From Acidobacteriota bacterium (GTDB lineage Bacteria; Acidobacteriota; Terriglobia; Terriglobales; Acidobacteriaceae): a stretch of 64,000 nucleotides of DNA. A model generated the notes under the pieces. The model was not told the DNA's origin. It did not search any database and was given only the letters and a program-made list of their open reading frames with translations. The position numbers and the translations under genes are program-made. The stretch spans positions 1 through 64,000 of the forward strand of contig JAEYQK010000030.1 of assembly GCA_023410055.1 (NCBI GenBank). The letters are read 5' to 3'. Shown here piece after piece: positions 26,174 to 34,500 of this stretch. How positions within the stretch are numbered: position 1 is the first letter of the stretch; each line of letters begins with the position of its first letter.

Positions 26174-27261
26174 TCTACGACCTGATTGTCATCGGAGCTG
26201 GACCAGCCGGATGCGCAGCCGCAATCACCACCGCACGCGAAGGTGCTTCCGTACTGCTGCTGGAACGCGGCCACTATCCACGCCACAAAGTCTGCGGCGA
26301 GTTCGTCTCTGCCGAGTCGATCCAGCTTCTCAGGTCCTTGCTCGGGGACAATGCCGCAGCGCTGCTCGACCCTGCTCCGCGCATCAGCAACGCTCGCTTG
26401 TACAAGGGAGATGTGCACGCAAATATTCCGATCTCGCCAGGTGCGATCAGCATTACTCGACACGATCTGGATTCCGCTCTGTTCCGCGCAGCCTCGCTAT
26501 CAGGAGCAACAGCGCTGGAGAACACCGCAGCTGCCTCAATACAACGTGACTCAGACCAGTTCGTAGTGCAAACGAAGGTGGAAGAGTACCGGTCTCGCAC
26601 TCTTCTGATCGCCGCAGGTCGCTGGTCGAACCTCCAGGAACGGGAGAACTCGTCTGCTGACAGAGAAGTCCGCCAGCTTGGCATCAAAGCCCACTTCCGA
26701 AATGCCAATAGCTTCCCGCGAGACACCGTCGAGCTTCACTTCTTCGACGGAGGATACTGCGGAATCGATTCCATCGCACAGGACACCGTGAGCGTCTGCT
26801 CAATGGTTCGCCCGGATGTCGCCAGGAACCTTGACCAGGTCTTCGCCCTGAGCAAATTCCTTCGGGCTCGTTCCAGAAACTGGCAACCGCTGTTCGAACC
26901 AGTAACAACCTTTCCACTCATCTTCCGAAAACCAAAGCCAGAGGGCGATGGAATACTCTACGCTGGAGATGCTGCAGCCTTCGTCGATCCCTTCATCGGG
27001 GACGGCATTTCGCTTGCGCTAAACTCCGGCTCTCTGGCCGCCCGCAGTCTCGCACCAGTCTGGCGAGGAGAATGTGCCTTAGCCACCGTAGCTGCACGAT
27101 ATCGATCCGCCTACGAAGCACACTTCGCCAACGTCTTCCGCAACGCCGCACGCATTCGCCAGCTACTTCGCCTTCCCGAGCAACTGCAAATAGCCGCCCT
27201 AAGTGTGTTGCGTGTTCCCGCAGTTTCTCGCCGGTTCATTAGCCTGACGCGCGCAGCCTAA
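26170..27261 (+). CDS. FAD-dependent oxidoreductase, geranylgeranyl-reductase type
   Basis: A 363-residue flavoprotein with an N-terminal FAD motif (DLIVIGAGPAGCAAAITTAREG), the family segment LLERGHYPRHKVCGEFVS, and the second FAD contact GILYAGDAAAFVDPFIGDGISLALNSG. Members reduce isoprenoid double bonds or hydroxylate aromatic rings. ATG 26170 overlaps the methyltransferase stop, so the two probably modify the same molecule. In other genomes this pair often follows a type III polyketide synthase; none is present here. Specific reaction unknown. Confidence 0.87.
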   Translation: MIYDLIVIGAGPAGCAAAITTAREGASVLLLERGHYPRHKVCGEFVSAESIQLLRSLLGDNAAALLDPAPRISNARLYKGDVHANIPISPGAISITRHDLDSALFRAASLSGATALENTAAASIQRDSDQFVVQTKVEEYRSRTLLIAAGRWSNLQERENSSADREVRQLGIKAHFRNANSFPRDTVELHFFDGGYCGIDSIAQDTVSVCSMVRPDVARNLDQVFALSKFLRARSRNWQPLFEPVTTFPLIFRKPKPEGDGILYAGDAAAFVDPFIGDGISLALNSGSLAARSLAPVWRGECALATVAARYRSAYEAHFANVFRNAARIRQLLRLPEQLQIAALSVLRVPAVSRRFISLTRAA

Positions 27262-27278
27262 TGTAACCGCAAACGAAA

Positions 27279-27301
27279 AGCGGCAGGCTCAACCTGCCGC
27301 T
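27279..27301. terminator. Bidirectional terminator between convergent genes
   Basis: A perfect 9-bp stem (AGCGGCAGG / CCTGCCGCT) with a CTCAA loop lies between two convergent genes. T-rich sequence follows it on the minus strand, so it best serves the gene ending at 27324. Confidence 0.8.
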
Positions 27302-27323
27302 CACAAACTGGACTCGACGCTGT

Positions 27324-28019
27324 CTACCTGACCACCAGCACCTCTCGAATGTTGTCACGTCCGAGGAAGAACTTCAGCGAACCAAAGTCCCTGAATAGGT
27401 TCTCAATATGGCGATTGTTGAAGACGCGCTGCAACCGGAAATGCGCGTAGCGCCCCTTCTGATCTCCGCCGGAAGCAGGCAGTGGAATACGCTGCAACTC
27501 TATCGTATCCGCCGAGGCGATGTGATACCTCTGGTAGGGCGCATCAGGACCCGCATCCTTGGTGTGAAAGAATGCGAGCACCAATGCTCCGGGCTTCATG
27601 ATGGTCTGAATCCTCTGCACGACTGGCTTAACGAGCGGCTCGCTGAGGTAATCCGGCATGTCCCACAGCAGAACTGCATCGAAACTCTCCTTTTCGAAAG
27701 TCAGATTGTTAGCCAGGAACTTGTCTACGTCTACGGTGCGGCTACCGTCCTCACCCTCGACTTGATACTCCGGATCTCTCGCTGCCAGCAGAACATCTTC
27801 GCCATAGGTTCTCTGACCCATGCTGGTGAAGAAAGAAATGTTCGCTGGCGAAGTCGGACCAAGATCCAGCACCTTTTGGCCGTCCAGCCAGGACAGCGCC
27901 TTTACGAGTTCGCCAAGGCCGGTACACCGTCGCGTGACGCGATCAGAATCAGCGGTCGCAACGGAATCCGAAGATCCTCGACCGCCGCCGCCCCTTAGAA
28001 ATTTGAAAAAGTCAGCCAC
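27324..28019 (-). CDS. SAM-methyltransferase-like protein, unknown substrate
   Basis: A protein of about 231 residues with a Rossmann-like methyltransferase core: GQKVLDLGPTSPANISFFTSMGQRTYGEDV (motif I region), SFDAVLLWDMPDYLSEP (motif IV region) and IMKPGALVLAFFH. The glycine-rich loop is altered to LGPTSPANI, so catalytic competence is uncertain. The open frame extends to 28094, but that prefix runs through the bactofilin terminator hairpin (28062-28083), so GTG 28019 is preferred. RBS spacing there is not ideal and the start remains uncertain. It follows the bactofilin gene on the same strand. Confidence 0.72.
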   Translation of the reverse strand: MADFFKFLRGGGGRGSSDSVATADSDRVTRRCTGLGELVKALSWLDGQKVLDLGPTSPANISFFTSMGQRTYGEDVLLAARDPEYQVEGEDGSRTVDVDKFLANNLTFEKESFDAVLLWDMPDYLSEPLVKPVVQRIQTIMKPGALVLAFFHTKDAGPDAPYQRYHIASADTIELQRIPLPASGGDQKGRYAHFRLQRVFNNRHIENLFRDFGSLKFFLGRDNIREVLVVR

Positions 28020-28061
28020 TGGAACCAGTTCTACTCCTTCGTCGCCTCCAGTGTAAAACAA

Positions 28062-28083
28062 AACCGGGGCAAACGCCCCGGTT
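28062..28083 (-). terminator. Terminator after bactofilin gene
   Basis: On the minus strand a 9-bp perfect stem (AACCGGGGC / GCCCCGGTT) with a 4-nt loop is followed by TTTTGTTTTAC, 28 nt after the bactofilin stop. Confidence 0.88.
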
Positions 28084-28110
28084 CGGAACCCCAATTACCT
28101 CGTAACAAAC

Positions 28111-28677
28111 TTACGGAGTAGGCAAACTGGTGGACGTCGTAGTTGCGGTAGCAGCAGCAGACTTGGACTCAACGGCGGGTGCTTTCTCCCCCTTCTGAAT
28201 ATCGATTCCGCCTTTGAAATACGCTCCGTCTTCGATTGCGATGCGCTGTGTAAAGATGTCGCCCACCAGTACGGCAGATTTCTTCAATTCAACCTTTTCG
28301 CCACCATAGAGATTTCCGTCAACCTTGCCGTGCACGATGATCTCCCGAGCCCGAACGCTGGCGCGTATTCGACCGTTTGGACCAATGATGATGCTGTGGT
28401 CGTGTAGCTCGACGGTACCTTCTATTTCGCCATCGAGATAAAGGTCCTCGCTTCCTGAGAGCTCGCCTTTTACCACGACAGACTTGCCTATGTGCGCCAC
28501 ATCGGAACGATAGTTCTGGGCTGGATTGGTTTCCACGGAACGAGCCTCCTTCGGAGTAGCTATTGGTGATTTCTGAACGGAAACCGGTTGGCTTATGAGT
28601 GCGGGATGCGTCGCCACCGGCAAAGCTGATTTGGGCGCTGTTGCCCTATTTTCTTGTTCTTTAGAGAATTTCCACAT
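28111..28677 (-). CDS. Bactofilin (polymer-forming cytoskeletal protein)
   Basis: A 188-residue bactofilin. The central domain (about residues 58-160) has the right-handed beta-helix repeat pattern: HIGKSVVVKGELSGSEDLYLDGEIEGTVEL, then IIIGPNGRIRASVRAREIIVHGKVDGNLYGGEKVELKKSAVLVGDI. It is flanked by flexible Pro/Ala/Thr-rich tails, as usual. Bactofilins polymerise without nucleotide and organise cell shape or envelope proteins. It has its own terminator. A cell-shape role here is inferred from the family. Confidence 0.92.
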   Translation of the reverse strand: MWKFSKEQENRATAPKSALPVATHPALISQPVSVQKSPIATPKEARSVETNPAQNYRSDVAHIGKSVVVKGELSGSEDLYLDGEIEGTVELHDHSIIIGPNGRIRASVRAREIIVHGKVDGNLYGGEKVELKKSAVLVGDIFTQRIAIEDGAYFKGGIDIQKGEKAPAVESKSAAATATTTSTSLPTP

Positions 28678-29243
28678 ACCTGACCGTTGTCCCGGAAATG
28701 GAATACAGCTCAGGCATTGACTCGGGCTGCATCACGTGCGCTGATATCTCGGGAACTCGACTGAATCATACTTAACCCGTCTAGTCGCTTCAAGCGAGAT
28801 GCGTAAACGGGGCGGTTACTCTGGTGCAGGCGCGCAATCGCAAAACGTGAACAGGACTACTCATCGATGGCACCGACCGAGAACTAGTTAGTATACTGCC
28901 GAGAATCCGTTGTCGGCTCTTGCTGTCACCCGCAACCTAACTGCTTAAGAACATGAGTTCAATCAGAGTACCCGCAATAAACACTCGGAGGCTCCTTTGG
29001 CCACCACCTTGCAACTACCATAGCGTCGGCCTGCTCGGAACGAGTCGCGCAGGTATTGTTGGCCGAAAACCAGGGGAACAGCGGCCAACATCGCCCACGC
29101 GGCTGAAAACACCAATGGGACTGCCTTTTCCGGCGGGCCGATGCCTTTGCCTTCTGCCATCTTGCCCCCAAAAGCAACTTGTCTGCGCCACTAAGGTTCT
29201 AAAATGGGTAAGCTGCTTCTCAGTGAAACTAACGGAGATTCAT
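28678..29243. other. 566-nt divergent intergenic region
   Basis: This gap lies between the divergent bactofilin gene and a secreted-protein gene, so it must hold both promoters, but no strong -35/-10 pair stands out. A plus-strand frame runs from 28953 into the secreted protein, but it lacks an RBS. A 65-codon minus-strand frame (28963-29160) with one hydrophobic stretch is possible but unsupported. No tRNA or recognisable RNA structure was seen. Confidence 0.5.
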
Positions 29244-30137
29244 ATGTCTGGCCTGTTGTTCAGGTTAAAAGCCCTATTGCCCCTGATTTTGTTGAGCAGC
29301 TTTGGAATCTGCGCCGCCCGACCGCAGCAGCCCTCCCCAGCTGCGCTGCCGTCCATGCCACCAGAAGAGCTCGTTCGAAGGACGGTGGAGAATGAGCTCA
29401 AGTCAAGCAACGACGAAACTCATTACATGTTCAAGGACCGGCGACAGACCCCGGACGGTTCGAAAACCAAGATGATGATCGAAACGCAACAGGGGACGGT
29501 TGCCTATCTGATTGCGATCAACGACAAGGCACTCACACAGGAGCAGCGGCAGCAGGAGAATCAGCGTCTCCAGCACCTGCTGTCCAGTCCTGAAGAGCAA
29601 AACAAAAAAAGAAAAAATCAGCAGGCCGACAACGACCGCGTTCAGCGAATGTTCCGCGAGCTACCCAGAGCATTTACCTATAAGTACGACGCGGTTGTCC
29701 CCGGCAAGAACGGGCGAGAATGGGTGCAGCTGAAGTTCACGCCCAATCCAAACTACAATCCGCCTTCTAGAGAAACGTCGGTCTTCAAATCCATGAGTGG
29801 CACGATGGTCATTGACCCGCAGGAAGAGCGACTCGCTAGGATCGAAGCCACGTTGTTCCAGGACGTGAGCTTCGGCTGGGGCATTCTTGGGCACTTGAAC
29901 AAGGGCGGTCACTTCATAGTTGAGCAGAACAACATCGGGAACAAACGTTGGGAGCCCACGTACATGAACATCCAGTTCAGCGGAAAGGCTCTCCTCTTCA
30001 AGACCATCGACCTCCGGCAGATTGAGAATACCAGCGACTATATCCGTGTTCCCGACAATCTCACTCTTGCTCAAGGTGTGGACCTCCTGAGGAAGCGGGC
30101 TGATTCCGTAGTCGCTGAAAACGGCAAAGCTCACTAG
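29244..30137 (+). CDS. Secreted protein of unknown function
   Basis: A 297-residue protein with a clear signal peptide (MSGLLFRLKALLPLILLSSFGICAA, in two parts here) and a GGAG box 6 nt before ATG 29244. The mature part has NDETHYMFKDRR, a Q/N/K-rich helical segment (EQRQQENQRLQHLLSSPEEQ) and a beta-rich C-terminal half (FTYKYDAVVPG, LARIEATLF, TYMNIQFSGKALLFKTIDLR). The pattern recalls secreted proteins I have seen often in Acidobacteria, but I know no function. It precedes eno on the same strand without sharing its promoter. Confidence 0.8.
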   Translation: MSGLLFRLKALLPLILLSSFGICAARPQQPSPAALPSMPPEELVRRTVENELKSSNDETHYMFKDRRQTPDGSKTKMMIETQQGTVAYLIAINDKALTQEQRQQENQRLQHLLSSPEEQNKKRKNQQADNDRVQRMFRELPRAFTYKYDAVVPGKNGREWVQLKFTPNPNYNPPSRETSVFKSMSGTMVIDPQEERLARIEATLFQDVSFGWGILGHLNKGGHFIVEQNNIGNKRWEPTYMNIQFSGKALLFKTIDLRQIENTSDYIRVPDNLTLAQGVDLLRKRADSVVAENGKAH

Positions 30138-30183
30138 TATCTGCGCACTCTGAGTGCTTGATGCGCAACTCAGTGCTATCCCC

Positions 30184-30189
30184 TATAAT
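30184..30189 (+). promoter_or_regulatory. Probable -10 box for eno
   Basis: TATAAT lies 35 nt upstream of the eno ATG. A TTGATG at 30158 is 20 nt upstream, too far for an ideal -35, so only the -10 is convincing. Confidence 0.5.
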
Positions 30190-30223
30190 TGAGGGGATTC
30201 AATACGCAAGGAGCGGAGAACCA

Positions 30224-31546
30224 ATGCAATCATTCCCTACCGAAATCGTCGAGATTCGCGCACGTGAAATTCTCGACTCCCGTGGTAACCCCACCGTTGA
30301 AGCCGATGTGTATCTTGCTGACGGCGCCTTCGGGCGCGCGGCCGTGCCCAGCGGCGCCTCGACCGGCGAACATGAAGCCGTCGAACTGCGTGACGGCGAC
30401 AAGAAACGGTACCTCGGCAAAGGCGTAACCAAAGCTGTAGAGAACATCCGCACTAAGATCGCACCGGCGCTGGAGGATTGCGACGCTGCCGACCAGCGCG
30501 CCATCGACAACAAGATGCTGGAGATCGATGGCACCCCCAACAAATCGAAACTGGGCGCGAACGCCATTTTGGCAGTCTCGATGGCAGCAGCTCGCGCCGT
30601 TGCGCAGAGCCAGCAGGTTCCGTTGTATCGCTACCTCGGCGGCGTGTACGGCAACGTGCTGCCAGTCCCGATGATGAACATTCTGAACGGCGGCGCGCAT
30701 GCCGATAATAACGTTGACTTCCAGGAATTCATGGCCATGCCTGTGGGCGCGAGCAGCTTCAGTGAAGCATTGCGCTGGGGCGTCGAGGTCTTCCATACCC
30801 TGAAGTCGGTCCTGAAGGCGCGCGGCTACAACACGGCTGTCGGAGACGAGGGCGGTTTCGCTCCCTCCCTGAAGTCGAACGTCGAAGCTATCGAAGTCAT
30901 TCTCGAAGCGATTACCAAGGCCGGCTACAAGCCGGGCGAGCAGGTTGCCATCGCGCTCGACCCTGCATCCAGCGAGCTTTTTGACAGCGGCAAGTACGTT
31001 TTCAAGAAATCCGACAAGAGCAAGAAGTCGCCTGAAGAGATGGTTGCATTCTGGGCTGACTGGTGCCGTCAGTACCCGATCGTCTCGATTGAAGACGGCC
31101 TCGCCGAAGACGATTGGGATGGCTGGAAGATGATCACTCAAGAGCTCGGAACCCGGGTTCAACTCGTTGGCGACGATCTTTTTGTGACGAATGTTGAGCG
31201 TTTACAGCGCGGCATTGATGCTGGCGTCGCTAATTCAATCCTGATCAAACTGAATCAGATCGGTAGCGTCAGCGAGACCCTTGACTCGATCGCTCTCGCG
31301 CGCCGGAATGGCTACACGGCTGTGATCTCGCATCGTTCTGGCGAAACCGAAGATGCGTTCATCGCGGACCTGGCAGTTGCAACCGCCGCTGGCCAGATAA
31401 AGACCGGTTCGGCATCGCGCAGCGATCGTCTTGCGAAATACAACCAGTTGCTCCGCATTGAAGAAGAACTCGGCAGCGCCGCGAAGTTCCTCGGCCTCAA
31501 GGCCCTGAACTTCCACGGCGATCTGAGCGTCGGAGCGAAGGCGTAG
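30224..31546 (+). CDS. eno: Enolase
   Basis: A 440-residue glycolytic enzyme interconverting 2-phosphoglycerate and phosphoenolpyruvate. AREILDSRGNPTVE, SGASTGEHEAVELRDGD, the magnesium-binding SIEDGLAEDDW and LVGDDLFVTN segments, and the family signature LIKLNQIGSVSET with VISHRSGETEDAFIADL are all intact. ATG 30224 has a GGAG box close upstream; the longer frame from 30158 would cover the -10 element. A terminator follows. Confidence 0.98.
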   Translation: MQSFPTEIVEIRAREILDSRGNPTVEADVYLADGAFGRAAVPSGASTGEHEAVELRDGDKKRYLGKGVTKAVENIRTKIAPALEDCDAADQRAIDNKMLEIDGTPNKSKLGANAILAVSMAAARAVAQSQQVPLYRYLGGVYGNVLPVPMMNILNGGAHADNNVDFQEFMAMPVGASSFSEALRWGVEVFHTLKSVLKARGYNTAVGDEGGFAPSLKSNVEAIEVILEAITKAGYKPGEQVAIALDPASSELFDSGKYVFKKSDKSKKSPEEMVAFWADWCRQYPIVSIEDGLAEDDWDGWKMITQELGTRVQLVGDDLFVTNVERLQRGIDAGVANSILIKLNQIGSVSETLDSIALARRNGYTAVISHRSGETEDAFIADLAVATAAGQIKTGSASRSDRLAKYNQLLRIEEELGSAAKFLGLKALNFHGDLSVGAKA

Positions 31547-31562
31547 TAATTTCATTCCAAAC

Positions 31563-31594
31563 AAGGCTCGGATTCTTCCGGGCCTTTTCTTTTT
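31563..31594 (+). terminator. Terminator after eno
   Basis: AAGGCTCGG and CCGGGCCTT form a 9-bp stem with one G-U pair and a 6-nt loop, followed by TTCTTTTT. Confidence 0.82.
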
Positions 31595-31687
31595 CCAGTT
31601 CACCGTTGCTCATATTCCCGTTCCCATCGTCCGTTCTCTGCGCTATCATCCCTTGACTCTCATTCACTCACAATCAGGAGCACGAGC

Positions 31688-32266
31688 ATGAAGCGTGGTT
31701 TAGCAATGATAGTTTTCTTCTTTCTGATCTCTGTTTTGGCCTATGGTCAAAGTGCAGTCGATAATTCGGCCCCTGCTAGCCGCGAGCAGATCCTCAAAAT
31801 GATGGACGCGATGCAATCTCGCAAGACGGTTCAGGTCATGATGAACAGCATGCAACAACAAATCGGGAGCATGATGAAGGAACAGATGGAAAAGTCGACT
31901 CCTGAAGCGTCTCCGGAGATGCGAGCCGAGATGACGGCTGCGATGCAGGATATGTTCAAGGACATGGAGCCAATTATGTCCGACGTCGTAGAAGAGACTA
32001 TCCCGGTTTATCAAAAACACCTGAGCCAACAGGAGGCTGAGGCTATAACAGCCTTCTATCTTTCCCCGGAAGGAAAGAGTTTCCTCAACATACTGCCGGT
32101 GATCATGAACGATTCGATGAGTATCGCGATGAAAACCATGCAAACGCGCATGGAGCCGATCAGCGAAAAGCTGACAAAGCGAATGCAAGAAATTACCAGG
32201 AAGTATGCCTCACAGTCTCAGAAAAAGCCGACTTCACCCGCGAGCGGCTCGACTTCTTCAAAATAG
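31688..32266 (+). CDS. Secreted DUF2059 protein
   Basis: A 192-residue protein with a signal peptide (about residues 1-21, cleaving after AYGQ) and a helical, methionine-rich mature part. The segment IPVYQKHLSQQEAEAITAFYLSPEGKSFL is the recognisable core of DUF2059, found in many periplasmic proteins with no assigned function. The C-terminal tail is Ser/Pro-rich and probably disordered. A single-gene unit with its own terminator. Confidence 0.85.
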   Translation: MKRGLAMIVFFFLISVLAYGQSAVDNSAPASREQILKMMDAMQSRKTVQVMMNSMQQQIGSMMKEQMEKSTPEASPEMRAEMTAAMQDMFKDMEPIMSDVVEETIPVYQKHLSQQEAEAITAFYLSPEGKSFLNILPVIMNDSMSIAMKTMQTRMEPISEKLTKRMQEITRKYASQSQKKPTSPASGSTSSK

Positions 32267-32280
32267 ACTAGTGAGCAGAA

Positions 32281-32304
32281 AGGCCCGGAGCGATCCGGGC
32301 CTTT
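32281..32304. terminator. Bidirectional terminator between DUF2059 and thioesterase genes
   Basis: A perfect 9-bp stem (AGGCCCGGA / TCCGGGCCT) with a GCGA loop lies between convergent genes. Confidence 0.85.
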
Positions 32305-32320
32305 GGTCTATGCCATGTAT

Positions 32321-32788
32321 TTACGCCTTCCGAACGTATTTCCCGAACATCGCCTGCGCGTCAATTGCGATGAACTTCCCCATGCTGCGCGCGAGCACCT
32401 GGCCGGACTCGCTTCGAATCTCAGCAAGGTTGGTATGTACGCGTCCGCGAACGCTCTTCTCCCAGCCTTCGACGGTCAACCTCTTCCCCAGCGGGACGGG
32501 TTTCAAGTACTTCACCGTCATCTCCGATGTAAGCGCCACGGCGTTGCGGATCTTGTTCACTTTCCCCATCGCCTCATCGAGGATTGTCGCGATGACGCCG
32601 CCATGCGCGTGTCCGGGAGGCCCGGTGTACCGACGAGAAAGCTTGAAATCACACACATAGCTCTTCCCTGTCTCGCTCAGCCGGAACTTCAGTCTCATCC
32701 CATCGGGATTGTCCACCCCGCATCCAAAACAACGATTCATAGGGAGTTTGTGGTGCTTTGTGTCGTGTCCATGAGCGTTCTTACTCAA
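32321..32788 (-). CDS. Hotdog-fold thioesterase (PaaI/4HBT-like)
   Basis: A protein of about 155 residues with the hotdog thioesterase pattern: MNRCFGCGVDNPDGMRLKF, then GPPGHAHGGVIATILDEAMGKV, where HGG-x7-DE includes the catalytic acidic residue. It probably hydrolyses an acyl-CoA. Start choice is uncertain: TTG 32788, preceded by GGAAGG and overlapping the ubiD stop, is used; ATG 32740 would give a shorter protein without a clear RBS. Coupling to ubiD suggests shared aromatic-acid or quinone metabolism, but that is inference. Confidence 0.82.
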   Translation of the reverse strand: MSKNAHGHDTKHHKLPMNRCFGCGVDNPDGMRLKFRLSETGKSYVCDFKLSRRYTGPPGHAHGGVIATILDEAMGKVNKIRNAVALTSEMTVKYLKPVPLGKRLTVEGWEKSVRGRVHTNLAEIRSESGQVLARSMGKFIAIDAQAMFGKYVRKA

Positions 32789-34349
32789 TGCCAAGTTCCT
32801 TCCACTTCCTGTCAACTAATGCCTTCACTTCCGCGCTCATGCGCAACTCATCAGGCCATGGACGCGTGAAACCCTCACTCGACCATTTTCGCGTCGCATC
32901 AATCCCCATCTTCGAGCCGAAATCAGGCAGCCGCGAGGCATGGTCGAGTGAATCCACCGGCCCAAGCGTGAATTGGATGTCGCGTTCAGGATCAATGTTG
33001 TTGAGCACCCTCCAAACAACTGCGGCGGTGTCCTGAACGTCGGTATCTTCGTCCACTACAACGACACATTTCGTAAACATCGCCTGTCCTAGCGACCAGA
33101 TCGCACTCATTACCTTCCGAGCGTGTCCTGGGTACGACTTCTTGATGGACACAATCATGAGGTTGTGGAAGACACCTTCGACCGGGAGATTGATATCTAC
33201 GATCTCAGGGATGGTCAGCTTCATAAGCGGCAGGAATATCCGCTCCACCGCCTTGCCCATCCAAGCATCTTCCATCGGCGGCTTGCCTACGATGGTGGTC
33301 GAGTAGATTGGGCTCTTCCGGTGCGTGATGCACGTCGCGTGAAAGACCGGATACTGGTCCTCGAGCGAATAGAAGCCGGTATGATCTCCGAAAGGCCCCT
33401 CGGTTCGAAGTTCATCCAGGTTAACGTAGCCTTCAAGCACGATTTCTGCACTGGCCGGAATCTCCAGATCGACTGTCTCGCACTTGACCAATTCCACCGG
33501 TTTCTGGCGCAAAAAGCCCGCTATCAAGAACTCCTCGACATCTGGCGGAGCAGGGACAATCGATGCGAATGTAATTGCCGGGTCAGTGCCGATCACTACC
33601 GCGACATCCATCCGTCCCTGGGGGCGATCTCCTTCAGCCAATCTCGATGATCCCGACGAACGGGCCATGATGTCTACTGCCGCTGCGCTGGCCTCGCTCG
33701 CCGCACTCGCTTTCGCCGCCGCTCTTATGCGCTCGCGATAGTGTTCGGCTGCGACCTTCTGACGTTGCCAGTGCATTCCTGCTGTGCGCTCGTCGTAAAC
33801 CTGCATGCGATAGGTTCCCACGTTGCGTTTCCCAGTTCTCGGATCGCGAGTAATGACGCAAGGCAATGTGATGAATCGCCCACCGTCCTTAGGCCAGCAT
33901 TGCAGGACCGGGAAGTCGAGAAGCGAGAAGCTATCGCGCTTGATCACTTCCTTGCATGGTCCGCTGGAAACAGTCTTCGGGAAGAACTTCCCCATGTCGG
34001 CCAGCATCGGCAACATCTTGAGTTTGTCGATGAAGCCCTCGGGTGACTTCACGTCCATGAACTGTCGTAGCCGGTCCGCCACCTGATCGAGCGAATCGAC
34101 TCCAAGCGCCATGTTCATGCGGCGTGCGGAGCCAAACTGGTTGATCAAAACATGAGTCCCGGCATAGCCCTTCACATTCTCAAAAAGCAGCGCGGGACCG
34201 CCTGCTCCATAGCGAGAGTCACGTGATTTTGACACGCGATCCGCAATTTCTGTGATCTCCAGGATCGGATCGACTTCCGTCCGTACGTGCTTCAGCTCTC
34301 CGGCCTTATCAAGCGCCGCAATCCATTCGCGAAGGTCGTTATATGGCAA
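32781..34349 (-). CDS. ubiD: UbiD-family decarboxylase
   Basis: A 522-residue enzyme of the prenylated-FMN-dependent UbiD family. Core segments are present: VGTYRMQVYDERTAGMHW, the ELRTEGPFGDHTGFYS catalytic region with its glutamate, and YSTTIVGKPPMEDAWMGKA. Residues of about 208-244 form an Ala/Ser-rich insertion just before the conserved AVVIGTDPAITFAS strand; it is absent from typical members. UbiD enzymes decarboxylate 4-hydroxybenzoate-type quinone precursors or other aromatic acids. No ubiX is nearby. The start is TTG 34349 with AGAGGG upstream. Confidence 0.92.
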   Translation of the reverse strand: MPYNDLREWIAALDKAGELKHVRTEVDPILEITEIADRVSKSRDSRYGAGGPALLFENVKGYAGTHVLINQFGSARRMNMALGVDSLDQVADRLRQFMDVKSPEGFIDKLKMLPMLADMGKFFPKTVSSGPCKEVIKRDSFSLLDFPVLQCWPKDGGRFITLPCVITRDPRTGKRNVGTYRMQVYDERTAGMHWQRQKVAAEHYRERIRAAAKASAASEASAAAVDIMARSSGSSRLAEGDRPQGRMDVAVVIGTDPAITFASIVPAPPDVEEFLIAGFLRQKPVELVKCETVDLEIPASAEIVLEGYVNLDELRTEGPFGDHTGFYSLEDQYPVFHATCITHRKSPIYSTTIVGKPPMEDAWMGKAVERIFLPLMKLTIPEIVDINLPVEGVFHNLMIVSIKKSYPGHARKVMSAIWSLGQAMFTKCVVVVDEDTDVQDTAAVVWRVLNNIDPERDIQFTLGPVDSLDHASRLPDFGSKMGIDATRKWSSEGFTRPWPDELRMSAEVKALVDRKWKELGIE

Positions 34350-34500
34350 TGTTGCCCTCTAGCACCGCTATTTCGAATCTCGAGGCTCGATTATAGAAGT
34401 TGGTACAACGAATTCAACAGCATTGGACTGCTCGGGGCAGGTAAATAAGGCGACAACATAGTTCGCGACACGCTCATCGAAGTATCCAAATTTCGGAAGA

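Noticed and set aside
28963..29160. 65-codon minus-strand frame with one hydrophobic stretch upstream of a secreted protein
   Set aside because: No clear RBS, no recognisable family, and an overlapping frame is equally open; not enough to call a gene.
30230..31162. 310-codon minus-strand frame opposite eno
   Set aside because: Shadow of the enolase gene, which is unmistakable on the plus strand.
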